Below are positions 1 through 7,940 of a stretch of 37,230 nucleotides of DNA, in pieces. Below the pieces are notes generated by a model. It saw only the letters and a list, made by a program, of their open reading frames with translations. It did not search any database and was not told where the DNA came from. Within the stretch, counting starts at the first letter, position 1. Each line of letters opens with the position of its first letter. Both the position numbers and the translations under genes were made by a program. Source of the stretch: CAZEQH01 sp964566875 (GTDB lineage: Bacteria; Patescibacteriota; Minisyncoccia; Minisyncoccales; JANBVM01); contig CAZMJM010000006.1 of NCBI GenBank assembly GCA_964566875.1, forward strand, positions 1 to 37,230, read 5' to 3'.

Positions 1-68
1 GGATATCTCCTTCATTCTTTGATTTTAACAGAAAAATTAGATAAGCTGAAACTAAGCAAAGCTTTCTT

Positions 69-1226
69 ATGAACAGCAAAAGGAACAGCAGGCTGCCGGA
101 TTTTTTCCAGATTCCCGAGGCAGAGAGATTGGAAGTGGTAAGGAAATTTGCCGGGCTAAATCCGCAGGAAATAAACACCACCAGGAACGGAACCCTGCCT
201 TCAGGGCTGAGAAGCCGGTTATCGGAAAACGTTATCGGATCCTTCCCCCTTACTTATTCCATAGCCCCAAATTTCCTGGTTAACGGGAAAGACTATCTGG
301 TGCCCATGGTGACGGAGGAGCCTTCCGTAGTGGCGGCCGCCTCTTACGGGGCTAAGATGGCCAGGCAGTCGGGTGGCATTACGGCAGGAGTTCTCGGTAA
401 TTTCATGTATGGGCAGATATATCTGGTAGGAATAAAGAATCCCAGACAGGCTGAAAGGAAAATACTTGAGAAAAAGAGCGATATTATTGATTTTGCCAAC
501 CTGGGCGATCCGGCTCTCGTCAAAGCCGGGGGTGGCGTAAGAGATATCAGGACGAAAATTTTTAAAAATAAAAAAATAGGATTCTTAAGGGTTCATCTGA
601 TAATAGACGTCGGGGATGCCATGGGAGCCAATACCTCAGACAAGATGGCCGAGCGCACAGCCCCCCTGATGGAAAAAATAACCGGAGGCAGGGCGCTGCT
701 TAAGATTGTATCCAACCTGGCCGAAGAGCGTCTGGTAAAGGCAACTGCCGTAATAAAAAAGGAGTCTTTAAAAAAGAAGGGGTTTGATGAGGCAGTCACC
801 ATTGAGAATATCGTCAGGGCCTCGTATATAGCAGAGAGCGATATCTATCGGGCGGTTACCAATAATAAGGGCATTCTTAACGGCATGGGAGCCGTGGCCC
901 TGGCTACCGGCAACGACTGGAGGGCTCTGGAAGCTGCCTGTCACGGATTTGCCGCAAGGTCCGGCAGGTACGAACCTCTGTCAAAATGGAGGAAAGATAG
1001 CCGCGGAAACCTCAAAGGCGTTATGACGGTACCGGTAACGGCCGGCACCGTAGGCGGGAGCATCAGAAATCATCCGCAGGCCTGTATATCATTGAAGATT
1101 ATGGGAGTGAGTGGAGCTGCGGAATTAGCCCAGGTTATGGCTTCCGTGGGATTGGTGCAGAATTTAGCCGCCCTGAGAGCCCTGGTTTCCGAGGGCATCA
1201 TCTTAGGACATAAGACCGCCGAATAA
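69..1226 (+). CDS. mvaA: Hydroxymethylglutaryl-CoA reductase, class II (degradative-type family)
   Basis: The enzyme interconverts HMG-CoA and mevalonate with NAD(P)H and would be a cytosolic step of the mevalonate route to isoprenoids. The 385-residue protein shows ENVIG (residues 53-57), the substrate-binding segment MVTEEPSVVAAAS (80-92) and the cofactor motif DAMGAN (183-188). The four catalytic residues known from the Pseudomonas mevalonii enzyme (E83, K267, D283, H381) fall at identical positions here. The protein stops four residues after H381, so the C-terminal flap domain of about 45 residues found in the 428-residue relative is missing. argS begins two bases downstream, suggesting co-transcription. 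No clear ribosome-binding site precedes the ATG. Family assignment is firm; direction and cofactor are inferred. Confidence 0.95.
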   Translation: MNSKRNSRLPDFFQIPEAERLEVVRKFAGLNPQEINTTRNGTLPSGLRSRLSENVIGSFPLTYSIAPNFLVNGKDYLVPMVTEEPSVVAAASYGAKMARQSGGITAGVLGNFMYGQIYLVGIKNPRQAERKILEKKSDIIDFANLGDPALVKAGGGVRDIRTKIFKNKKIGFLRVHLIIDVGDAMGANTSDKMAERTAPLMEKITGGRALLKIVSNLAEERLVKATAVIKKESLKKKGFDEAVTIENIVRASYIAESDIYRAVTNNKGILNGMGAVALATGNDWRALEAACHGFAARSGRYEPLSKWRKDSRGNLKGVMTVPVTAGTVGGSIRNHPQACISLKIMGVSGAAELAQVMASVGLVQNLAALRALVSEGIILGHKTAE

Positions 1227-1228
1227 TT

Positions 1229-2848
1229 ATGATAAGCAAAAAAATAGAAAATTTAATCAAAAACTTAAAAACTTATAAAGAAATATCTAAGAGATACAAG
1301 AACGGTTTAAATTTGGAGATTGTAAGGCCTCCGAATATTAGACATGGCAATTATACTGCCCAACTTTCCCATATATCAGAGAGGAAGGGCAAAATGGCAA
1401 TAGGCGAGGGATTATTGTCCGAAGAGTATACAGAGATTAGCGAAGAGATTCGTAGGCTTCCAGAATTCAGCAGATACTTTGACAAGGTAGAGTTTGCCGG
1501 CCCGATTTTTATTAATTTTTTTCTATCCGAAAAATATCTGCAAAGCCAGGTTAAAGAGATTCTGGATAATAAAGGGAATTTCGGACAACTCGAAGACAAA
1601 AAAGAAAAGATTCAGGTGGAGTTCATTTCGGCCAATCCCACCGGCCCTCTTACCATGGGAAATGGCAGGGGAGGTTTTCGCGGGGATGTTCTGGCTAACA
1701 TCCTCAAAAAAGCAGGGTACCGGGTGGAAAGAGAATATTATGTCAATGATACGGGCAGGCAGGTGGAAATACTGGGACGCTCCGTTTTAGGGGAAAGCGA
1801 GGAAGGCTATCAGGGGGACTACATCGAAGACCTTAAAAAGAGAGTCAAGGGGAAGAATGCCGCGGCGGTGGGGGAAAAATGTGCCCGGATTATTCTGGAA
1901 GAAATGATAAAGCCCACCGTTGAAAGAATGGGCATTAAGTTCGATGTCTGGTTTTCTGAGAGAAGCCTTTACAAAGAAAAGAAGGTGGAGGAAGTCCTTA
2001 ACGACCTTAAGAAAAAGGACCTGGCTTATGAAAGGGAAGGAGCTTTATGGTTTAAGTCCACCCAATTTGGAGACGATAAAGACCGGGTCCTGGTGAGAAG
2101 CAACGGCGATACCACGTACCTGGCCTCAGATATCGCCTACCTCAAGGATAAGTTTGACAGGGGCTTTGATAAGATAATCTATTTCTGGGGAGCCGACCAT
2201 TACGGATACATTGCCAGGATGAAGGCTGCCGCCGAAGCCCTGGGTTTTCAGAGAGACCAGATTCACGTCGTTATGATGCAGTTGGTGAAGCTGATGCGCG
2301 GCAACAAGGAAGTAAAGATGTCCAAGAGAAAGGGGATTTATGTGACCCTAGACGAGGTTATAGACGAGGTGGGGGAAGACGCGGCCCGATTTTTCTTTAT
2401 TATGCGGAAACCTGAAAGCCACATGAACTTTGATCTTGAACTGGCCAAGGAAAAATCAGAAAAAAATCCCGTCTATTACGTTCAGTATGCCTACGCCAGG
2501 ATGTGCAGCATATTAGAAAAGTTAAAAATTAAAAATGAAAAATTAATAATTACGGCCGACGAGTTGAAACCCTTGACGCACGAAAGCGAAAAAAATCTTA
2601 TCGATAAATTAATCCGTTTTCCCGAAGTCGTTGAATATACGGCCAGAGACGGCGATTATCAGGTCCAGAGGCTGCCTTATTATATCAGAGAACTGGCTGA
2701 GGCTTTCCATGTCTTTTATAGAGACTGTCGGGTGATTGGCGAAGAAGTCAAATTGCAAAAATCCCGGACGGCTTTACTCCTGGCCGCTAAAGCCGTATTC
2801 AAGGAGGCATTCGACGTTATAGGTATTTCCGCCCCGGAGAAAATGTAA
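1229..2848 (+). CDS. argS: Arginyl-tRNA synthetase
   Basis: This class I synthetase charges tRNA-Arg. The 539-residue protein has an N-terminal additional domain, the Rossmann core entered by SANPTGPL (about 134-141), the YYVNDTGRQVE segment, the KMSKR loop at 363-367 and a C-terminal anticodon-binding domain reading YVQYAYARMCSIL. The HIGH signature is replaced by T142-M143-G144-N145, so both histidines are absent, although the surrounding ANPTGPL and NGRG are typical of ArgS. The gene starts two bases after mvaA, which supports an operon. A short imperfect stem (2861-2883) followed by a T-run could end the transcript. The identification is secure; the effect of the unusual signature is unknown. 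Confidence 0.96.
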   Translation: MISKKIENLIKNLKTYKEISKRYKNGLNLEIVRPPNIRHGNYTAQLSHISERKGKMAIGEGLLSEEYTEISEEIRRLPEFSRYFDKVEFAGPIFINFFLSEKYLQSQVKEILDNKGNFGQLEDKKEKIQVEFISANPTGPLTMGNGRGGFRGDVLANILKKAGYRVEREYYVNDTGRQVEILGRSVLGESEEGYQGDYIEDLKKRVKGKNAAAVGEKCARIILEEMIKPTVERMGIKFDVWFSERSLYKEKKVEEVLNDLKKKDLAYEREGALWFKSTQFGDDKDRVLVRSNGDTTYLASDIAYLKDKFDRGFDKIIYFWGADHYGYIARMKAAAEALGFQRDQIHVVMMQLVKLMRGNKEVKMSKRKGIYVTLDEVIDEVGEDAARFFFIMRKPESHMNFDLELAKEKSEKNPVYYVQYAYARMCSILEKLKIKNEKLIITADELKPLTHESEKNLIDKLIRFPEVVEYTARDGDYQVQRLPYYIRELAEAFHVFYRDCRVIGEEVKLQKSRTALLLAAKAVFKEAFDVIGISAPEKM

Positions 2849-2860
2849 TCTCTTCAAGCT

Positions 2861-2892
2861 CGGAATTTGGCTGGAATTTTCCGTCTTTTTAT
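2861..2892 (+). terminator. Weak candidate terminator after argS
   Basis: CGGAA (2861-2865) can pair with TTCCG (2879-2883) across a 13-base loop, followed by TCTTTTTATT. The stem is short, so this is tentative. Confidence 0.3.
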
Positions 2893-2938
2893 TCTCCATT
2901 CAATTTGATTTAAAGCAGTTTAAATGATATTTTTAATG

Positions 2939-2944
2939 TATAAT
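2939..2944 (+). promoter_or_regulatory. -10 element upstream of ileS
   Basis: A perfect TATAAT lies 14 bases before the ileS ATG at 2959. No good -35 is visible at normal spacing. Initiation at the usual distance would leave a leader of about 8 bases with no Shine-Dalgarno sequence. Confidence 0.5.
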
Positions 2945-2958
2945 ATCGTATCGATTTC

Positions 2959-5900
2959 ATGAAAATAAGCTTTTCCAAACAGGAAAAAAAGATTCTCAAA
3001 TTCTGGGAAGAAGAAGGGATTTTCGAAAAGAGTCTGAGGAAGGGCAAGAGGCTGAAGAACTTTGTGTTTTATGAAGGCCCTCCTACGGCCAACGGAAAGC
3101 CGGGTATCCATCACGTATTGAGCCGGGTTTTCAAGGATATTATCTGCCGCTACAAGACCATGCAGGGTTTTCGGGTGGAGAGGAAGGCGGGTTGGGATAC
3201 GCACGGGCTGCCGGTAGAACTGGAGATAGAAAAGAAGCTCAACATCCATTCCAAGAAGGAAATAGAAAAATACGGCATAGCCAAGTTCAATAAGAAATGC
3301 AAAGAATCCGTCTGGAAATACGAACAGGAATGGGAGAGGTTCACCAAGAGGATAGGCTTTTGGCTGGACCTGGAAAATCCCTATATTACCTATACCCCCC
3401 GGTATATTGAGACGGTCTGGTGGTTGATAAAGCAAATCGATAAGTCCGGGCTGCTCTACCAGGACTTCAAGGTAGTCCACTACTGCCCAAGATGCGGCAC
3501 CCCGCTTTCCAGTCACGAAGTAGCCCAGGGATATAAGAAGATAAAGGAGCCATCTATCTACGTAAAGCTGAAGATAAGGAATCCGGAATTCAAGGACACC
3601 TACCTGTTGGTCTGGACCACCACCCCCTGGACCCTTCCCGGGAATGTGGCGGTAGCCGTGAACCCCAATCTTGTCTATACAAAAGTGAAAACCGACCAGG
3701 GCTATCTGATAGTGGCCAGGAAACGGATGGAGGCTCTGCAGCTTTCAGGGGAGGCGGCGGAGGAATTCCAGGGAAAAGACCTGGTCGGTTTGAGGTATGA
3801 GCCGCTCTATCCGCACAGCGGCGAGGTTTCCCGTGCCGCCTACCTGGTCATTCCCGCCAAATTCGTTTCTCTGGAAGAAGGCACCGGTTTGGTACATATT
3901 GCTCCGGCCTTCGGTGAAGAGGATATGGAGGCCGTCAAATCCCAGAACAAAAAGTTGAAAGATTCCGGAGAAATGGAAATCCCCGTTTTAATAACAGTCA
4001 ACGAAGAGGGGAGGTTTAAGTTTGACGTTAAGAAATGGGCCGGCATGTTTTTTAAGGAAGCAGACCCTCTGATTATCGGGGATCTGGAGGAGAGGGGAAT
4101 CCTCTTCAGGCAAGAGGTTTACGAGCACGATTATCCCTTCTGCTGGAGATGTAAGACTCCTCTGCTCTATTACGCCCGTAATACCTGGTTCATCAGAATG
4201 AAAAAACTCCAGAAGGAGATTATAGAGAACAACGAAAAAATCAACTGGGTTCCCGCCTACCTGAAAGAGGGGAGGTTCGGGGAATGGCTGAGAGACATTA
4301 AGGATTGGGCTCTTTCCCGCGAAAGATATTGGGGCACCCCTCTGCCGGTCTGGAGGTGCAAGTCTTGCAACCGGACAGAGGTGATGGGCAGCCGGGAAGA
4401 CTTCTTGAAGAAGAAATACAGCTCCAACAACTACTTCTTCCTCAGACACGGGGACACCATCCGTACTGCCGAAAGGAAAGAAATAATGTATTCCCGGGAA
4501 GAGAACGCATCTCTTGGCATCACGGAACAGGGTAGAAAAAGGGTAAGGTCTCTTGCCTCCCGTCTTAAAAAATACAAGATAGACGTTATTATTTCTTCGG
4601 ATTATTTGCGAGCCAAGGAAACAGCCGCAATAGCGGCCCAGGCCTTGGGTTTGAAAGTAAGATTCGACAAAAGACTAAGGGATGTGGACCTGGGAGAATT
4701 CATGGGAAAACCCAAAAAGGAGCTCTATCTGGCCTTTCCAGATGTTAAGAAAAGGTTTTATAAAAAGCCGCGCGGAGGAGAAGACTGGCTTCACTGCCGG
4801 AAGAGGATGCTGAAGTTTATAAAGAGTACCGAGAAAAAATATACTAATAAGAATATTCTGGTGGTCAGCCACGGAGATCCGCTCTGGCTGCTGGAAGGCG
4901 CATTAAAGGGTAAGTTTCAGGAAGAACTGGCTGAAGAGAAGATGAAAGAAAAGACTATAAGGCCCGGCGAGCTGAGGGAGGTTAAGTTCGTTCCCTTNNN
5001 NNNNNNNNNNNNNNNNNNNNNNNNNNNNNNNNNNNNNNNNNNNNNNNNNNNNNNNNNNNNNNNNNNNNNNNNNNNNNNNNNNNNNNNNNNNNNNNNNTGA
5101 AAGAAAAGACTATAAGGCCCGGCGAGCTGAGGGAGGTTAAGTTCGTTCCCTTCCCCTTCAATGACAGGGCAGAACTCGATTTTCACCGGCCTTACGTGGA
5201 CGAGATGAAATTTCCCTGTTCCCACTGTCAGGGAGAGATGGAAAGGGAGAACGATGTGATGGACTGCTGGTTTGATGCAGGTTCCATGCCTTTTGCCCAG
5301 TACCATTATCCCTTTGAAAATAAGAAGCTCATCGATTCGGGAAAGCAGTTTCCCGCAGATTATATCTGCGAGGCCGTTGATCAGACCCGCGGCTGGTTCT
5401 ACAACCTGCTGGCTGTTTCCACTCTCCTGGAGAAGGGTACTCCTTTCAGAAACGTTATATCACTGGGCCATATCCTTGATGAAAAAGGGGAGAAGATGTC
5501 AAAATCCCGCGGCAACATAGTAGACCCCTGGTACATCATGGAAAAATACGGGATAGATACGGTCCGCTGGTATTTTTATGCCGCCAACCAGCCCGGCGAA
5601 CCAAAGCTCTTTTCGGAAAAGGAAGTTGAGGAAAGGCTCAAAAAATTCATCTCTACCCTTTGGAACTGTTTTTACTTTTTTTCAACCTATGCTCCTCAGG
5701 ATATCAGCGTGAGTTCTTCGCTGGCCGTGAAAAGCCGCAATGTATTGGATAAATGGATTATCTCCAAACTAAACAAACTGATACTGGAAGTAACCGAGCT
5801 CTTGGACGGCTACGATATTACGAGTGCCGCCCGCCTGATAGAGGATTTCGTCATTAACGACCTTTCTCTCTGGTACGTCAGAAGAAGCCGGAGGAGGTTT

Positions 5901-6593
5901 CAGAATCCGGAAACGGCAACTGAGCTGAAAAAGGCCTCCCGGGTTCTAGGGTGCGTACTGTTGAACATCAGTCGCCTCTGTGCCCCCTTTATCCCCTTTC
6001 TCTCAGAAGAAATATATCAGAAGATAAATAAGAAAAAGAGGGAATCCCGACTGTCCGTGCACTTGGCCGATTGGCCGAAGGCCTCAAAAAAGAACGTTGA
6101 CGGAGAGATCAACGGAAAAATGGAACAGGTTAGGCAGATAGTCACCAAAGCGCTGGCTGAGAGGGCCAAGGCCGGCATCAAGGTGAGGCAGCCGCTCCTT
6201 TCTCTGCAGATAAAAGAGAAGAATCTGTCCCAGGACAAAGGATTCTTGGATCTGATTAAGGAGGAAATTAATGTTAAGAAGGTTGTTTTCGGTGGTAAAA
6301 TACAGCTGGATACCAGTATAACAGAAGAGCTTTTGGGAGAGGGTGCCGTCAGGGAAATCATCAGGAATATCCAACAGATGAGGAAGGAAGCGGGGTTCAC
6401 TCCGGAAGACGCTATCTCGATTTATTTCACCGCCTCCCCGAAATTTTCCAGCCTCCTTGGAAAAAATAAGAAAAAAATAATCAAAAGAACCAAGGCCGCC
6501 GGCCTCCTGGAGGGAAAGACACAGAAAGGCGTAAAAAGAAATTTAGTTATTGAAGGGGAGAAGATAAAAATTTGTATAAAAAAAGTGAAATAA
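2959..6593 (+). CDS. ileS: Isoleucyl-tRNA synthetase with an embedded histidine-phosphatase domain; interrupted by an artificial assembly gap
   Basis: This class I synthetase charges tRNA-Ile. The N-terminal part (2959-4997) has the HIGH-type segment GIHH (residues 49-52), the CP1 editing region WTTTPWTLPGN (from W219) and RERYWGTPLPVW. The C-terminal part (from 5098) has DFHRPYVDEM, DCWFDAGSMPFAQ, KMSKS and an anticodon-binding domain. Between these halves lies a complete histidine-phosphatase domain. The scaffold contains 100 N at 4998-5097 flanked by identical 55-base copies (4943-4997 and 5098-5152). Both copies start at codon position 2, so collapsing the 155 extra bases restores one frame of 1159 residues, with KMSKS at 794-798. 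The TGA at 5098 is therefore not a real stop. The family usually has about 930-1050 residues, and the excess matches the insert. The motif style is that of the eukaryote-like IleS type. Confidence 0.93.
4429..4938 (+). other. Histidine-phosphatase (phosphoglycerate-mutase-like) domain inside IleS
   Basis: Approximate bounds of the inserted domain, about residues 491-660 of IleS. It starts with NYFFLRHGDT; R496-H497-G498 is the RHG phospho-acceptor motif. It continues with SSDYLRAKETA (R551), the acidic segment LRDVDLGEFMG, and VVSHGDP, where H638 is the second catalytic histidine. All hallmark residues of the branch-2-like superfamily are present, so an active phosphatase is plausible. It lies between GSREDFLKK and DFHRPYVDEM, a variable surface loop region in ordinary IleS. 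Substrate is unknown. Confidence 0.9.
4943..5152. repeat. Assembly gap with duplicated flanks
   Basis: Positions 4943-4997 and 5098-5152 are identical over 55 bases and flank exactly 100 N (4998-5097). This is what a scaffolder produces when two overlapping contig ends are joined by a default-length gap instead of being merged. Removing 100 N and one copy restores the ileS frame. Confidence 0.95.
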
Positions 6594-6596
6594 ACC

Positions 6597-7178
6597 ATGT
6601 CAATAGGAGATAAAGGGAGCAGAACGTTCGGTCTTGAGGATGAGCCAAGGCCCATAGGTCCTTCCCGCGGGATGGGAGATGACGGTTTTGTCGTTCCGGG
6701 AGAACAGAGGAGGTCCAGAAGAATGGAATCCTTTGGAAAATTTTCCAGAAGGAAACTGGGAGAGTTTTTCTCTACTCCTTTTCCCAGAAGAAAATCAGCG
6801 AGGGAAAAATTAGCCGGCAGCAAGGGCAAGAAAACCGATGTCAAGCAGGCTAAGGAAAAGGTCTCAAGCTCTAAGGATGAGACGCAGGAACAGATATGGT
6901 CTAAAAGGGGTCTTGCTAAAAAAAGTGACATAGAGAAGAGGTTTAAAGATCCGAAACTCTGGTATAAAACCCGTATGAAACCGAAGGAAAGATTGGATTA
7001 TGCGAAAAGCGTTTTTGGAAAAACAGCCAGAGCTAATTATTTGAAGGAAAAAACTTTAAAGGATGAGAGAAAAGAGTTGAGAAAGCGGATGACCTACGGC
7101 AAACATCTTGAAAAAAAAGAAGCTAGGCAGTATAAGAGGCTTTTAGATGAGGTTTTTGGAAAAGAAAAAAAGAGGTAA
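6597..7178 (+). CDS. Hypothetical highly charged basic protein
   Basis: I do not recognise this 193-residue protein. It is rich in Lys, Arg, Glu and Ser, has no membrane segment or signal peptide, and looks largely disordered in its first 110 residues (patches SRRKLGEFF, RRKSAREKLAGSKGKK). The last 90 residues look helical, with repeated basic/acidic runs such as LKDERKELRKRM and LEKKEARQYKRLL. It starts three bases after the ileS stop and its TAA directly touches the recO ATG, so it is almost certainly co-transcribed with both. Composition suggests a nucleic-acid or ribosome-associated protein, which is inference only. Its uninterrupted length and tight packing between two real genes support that it is expressed. 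Confidence 0.75.
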   Translation: MSIGDKGSRTFGLEDEPRPIGPSRGMGDDGFVVPGEQRRSRRMESFGKFSRRKLGEFFSTPFPRRKSAREKLAGSKGKKTDVKQAKEKVSSSKDETQEQIWSKRGLAKKSDIEKRFKDPKLWYKTRMKPKERLDYAKSVFGKTARANYLKEKTLKDERKELRKRMTYGKHLEKKEARQYKRLLDEVFGKEKKR

Positions 7179-7907
7179 ATGTTCATCCACTACCGCACCA
7201 GGGGCATTATTCTTAGGAAAGTTGATCGCAGAGAAGCCGATCAACTGTTTATTATTTATACCAGGGATTTCGGTAAGATAACGGTTCTGGCCCGCGGCAT
7301 CAGGAAGATTACTTCCAAGCTGCGAGCCGGCATGGATGTGCTTTATCTCTCTGAAATAGAATTCATCCAGGGTAAAGGGTACAAAACCCTGACCGATGTG
7401 GTCCTCATTAAAAAGTTTGAAGGCATTAGGACAGACCTGAGAAAATTATCCTTAACCTTGAAGATATTCAGGCTGCTGGAAAGGGCAGTCGTCGGGCAGG
7501 AACAGGAAAAAGGAATCTGGGACCTGCTGTTCTCTACCCTAACGATACTGGAATCAACCAGGTTGAGGTTAACTAAAATGAAACTCATCTATTTTTATTT
7601 TTTATGGAATCTGATGGCCCGGCTCGGTTATCACCCCCAACTCCAGAAGTGTTCAGCCTGCGGTCAGGAGCCCAGGATAGAGGAAATTTATTTCAACCCG
7701 GAAGCCGGAGGCATAATTTGTCCCGATTGTTTGCGGGGAAAAAAGGCGGCCGAAAAGAAGGTAGAGGCCGCCACCGTAAAGATACTGAGAATCATCCTGG
7801 ACGGCGATAAAGACCTGCTGCTGAACTTGAAAGTAGACGATAAACATATTAAGCTCTTAAATGAGCTGTCCCAACAGTATTTGTTGTGGAGGGATACGGT
7901 AAAATGA
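7179..7907 (+). CDS. recO: DNA repair protein RecO
   Basis: RecO acts with RecF and RecR in recombinational gap repair, binding DNA and loading RecA onto SSB-coated strands. The 242-residue protein begins with the OB-fold (YRTRGIILRKVDRREADQLFIIYT, a typical RecO start), followed by a helical region and a CxxC...CxxC zinc-binding site (CSAC then CPDC, about residues 162-187). Length matches the family. The ATG immediately follows the previous stop, with GAGG of that gene's end as a usable ribosome-binding site. The 3' end carries a probable promoter for the next gene. Confidence 0.93.
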   Translation: MFIHYRTRGIILRKVDRREADQLFIIYTRDFGKITVLARGIRKITSKLRAGMDVLYLSEIEFIQGKGYKTLTDVVLIKKFEGIRTDLRKLSLTLKIFRLLERAVVGQEQEKGIWDLLFSTLTILESTRLRLTKMKLIYFYFLWNLMARLGYHPQLQKCSACGQEPRIEEIYFNPEAGGIICPDCLRGKKAAEKKVEAATVKILRIILDGDKDLLLNLKVDDKHIKLLNELSQQYLLWRDTVK

Positions 7908-7913
7908 TATACT
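7884..7913 (+). promoter_or_regulatory. Promoter within the end of recO for the surface-protein gene
   Basis: TTGTGG (7884-7889), an 18-base spacer ending in TGA, then TATACT (7908-7913), an extended -10. Predicted start near 7920, about 20 bases before the ATG at 7941. Confidence 0.5.
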
Positions 7914-7940
7914 TAATAGAGATTTATTCTTAAAAGACCT

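Noticed and set aside
2920..3516. Minus-strand reading frame opposite ileS (and similar long frames opposite glyS, glmS, the oxidoreductase and murA)
   Set aside because: They are shadows of conserved plus- or minus-strand genes and have no recognisable protein features.
5196..6593. Separate IleS C-terminal gene or ileS pseudogene
   Set aside because: The break is produced by the N-gap and duplicated 55-mer; merging restores one frame, and the apparent stop at 5098 is in the wrong phase only because of the gap length.
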